This document shows positions 13,286-13,320 of a stretch of 13,320 nt of DNA, in pieces; positions within the stretch are counted from its first letter, which is position 1, and every line of letters starts with the position of its first letter. The notes below the pieces were generated by a model. It saw only the letters and a program-made list of their open reading frames with translations, searched no databases and was not told where the DNA came from. The translations under genes were made by a program, and so were the position numbers. Location: contig ONNU01000120.1 in NCBI GenBank assembly GCA_900319255.1, positions 1 to 13,320 of the forward strand, read 5' to 3'. The stretch comes from an uncultured Eubacteriales bacterium. GTDB taxonomy: Bacteria; Bacillota; Clostridia; Oscillospirales; Acutalibacteraceae.

Positions 13286-13320
13286 GCGCTCACCCCCATT
13301 GCTTCGATGTGCCGCAACCA
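13282..13320 (-). CDS. C-terminal end of an upstream gene (partial)
   Basis: The minus strand reads WLRHIEAMGVSA followed by TGA (13282-13284), in a different frame from the Glu-Pro gene. The stop overlaps that gene's TTG start in a TTGA arrangement, as expected for tightly coupled genes. Only 12 residues are visible, so the family cannot be named. If the N-terminus of the next protein is phage-derived, this could be the end of a phage tail gene, but that is conjecture. Confidence 0.45.
   Translation of the reverse strand, partial: WLRHIEAMGVSA

Overview
The window looks like a chromosomal segment from a Gram-positive gut or rumen Clostridia, most likely a Ruminococcus-like Oscillospiraceae. 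The reasons are strong GGAGG-type ribosome binding sites, several TTG starts, heavy use of ATA isoleucine codons, a moderate GC content by eye, and an SPFH protein of the Bacillus YdjI type. This placement is inferred from style and family resemblance, not from a search.

All convincing genes lie on the minus strand and read from the right edge to the left, forming one long gene cluster that ends at an intrinsic terminator (490-523). In order of transcription: the last codons of an upstream gene (13282-13320, partial); a Glu-Pro repeat protein (12299-13285); a YdjI-like SPFH protein with two C-terminal zinc ribbons (10977-12161); a four-helix membrane protein with a helical tail (10155-10859); a zinc-ribbon helical-repeat protein (8144-10132); two paralogous membrane-anchored helical proteins (6159-7904 and 4500-6140); a 58-residue protein (4237-4413); a 172-residue helical protein (3722-4240); a Ycf46-like AAA+ ATPase (2233-3738); and a third member of the paralogous membrane family (529-2229). 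From the 58-residue gene to the last gene the reading frames overlap or nearly touch, which suggests translational coupling and a shared complex.

The components suggest a membrane-associated assembly: an SPFH scaffold, a polytopic membrane protein, three two-helix membrane proteins with large cytosolic helical domains, and an AAA+ motor that could remodel them. No enzyme other than the ATPase, no nuclease, no toxin and no secreted protein is recognisable. The function is therefore open. A membrane-stress or membrane-domain system is the most economical guess, and I do not recognise it as a named system.

The left 490 bases hold no convincing complete gene. They contain a possible convergent 3' end (2-85), three separate degenerate arrays with a seven-base period, and one dispersed palindromic element. 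At the right end, the first 55 residues of the Glu-Pro protein differ in codon use and resemble a short phage-tail-module protein, so that gene may be a chimera.
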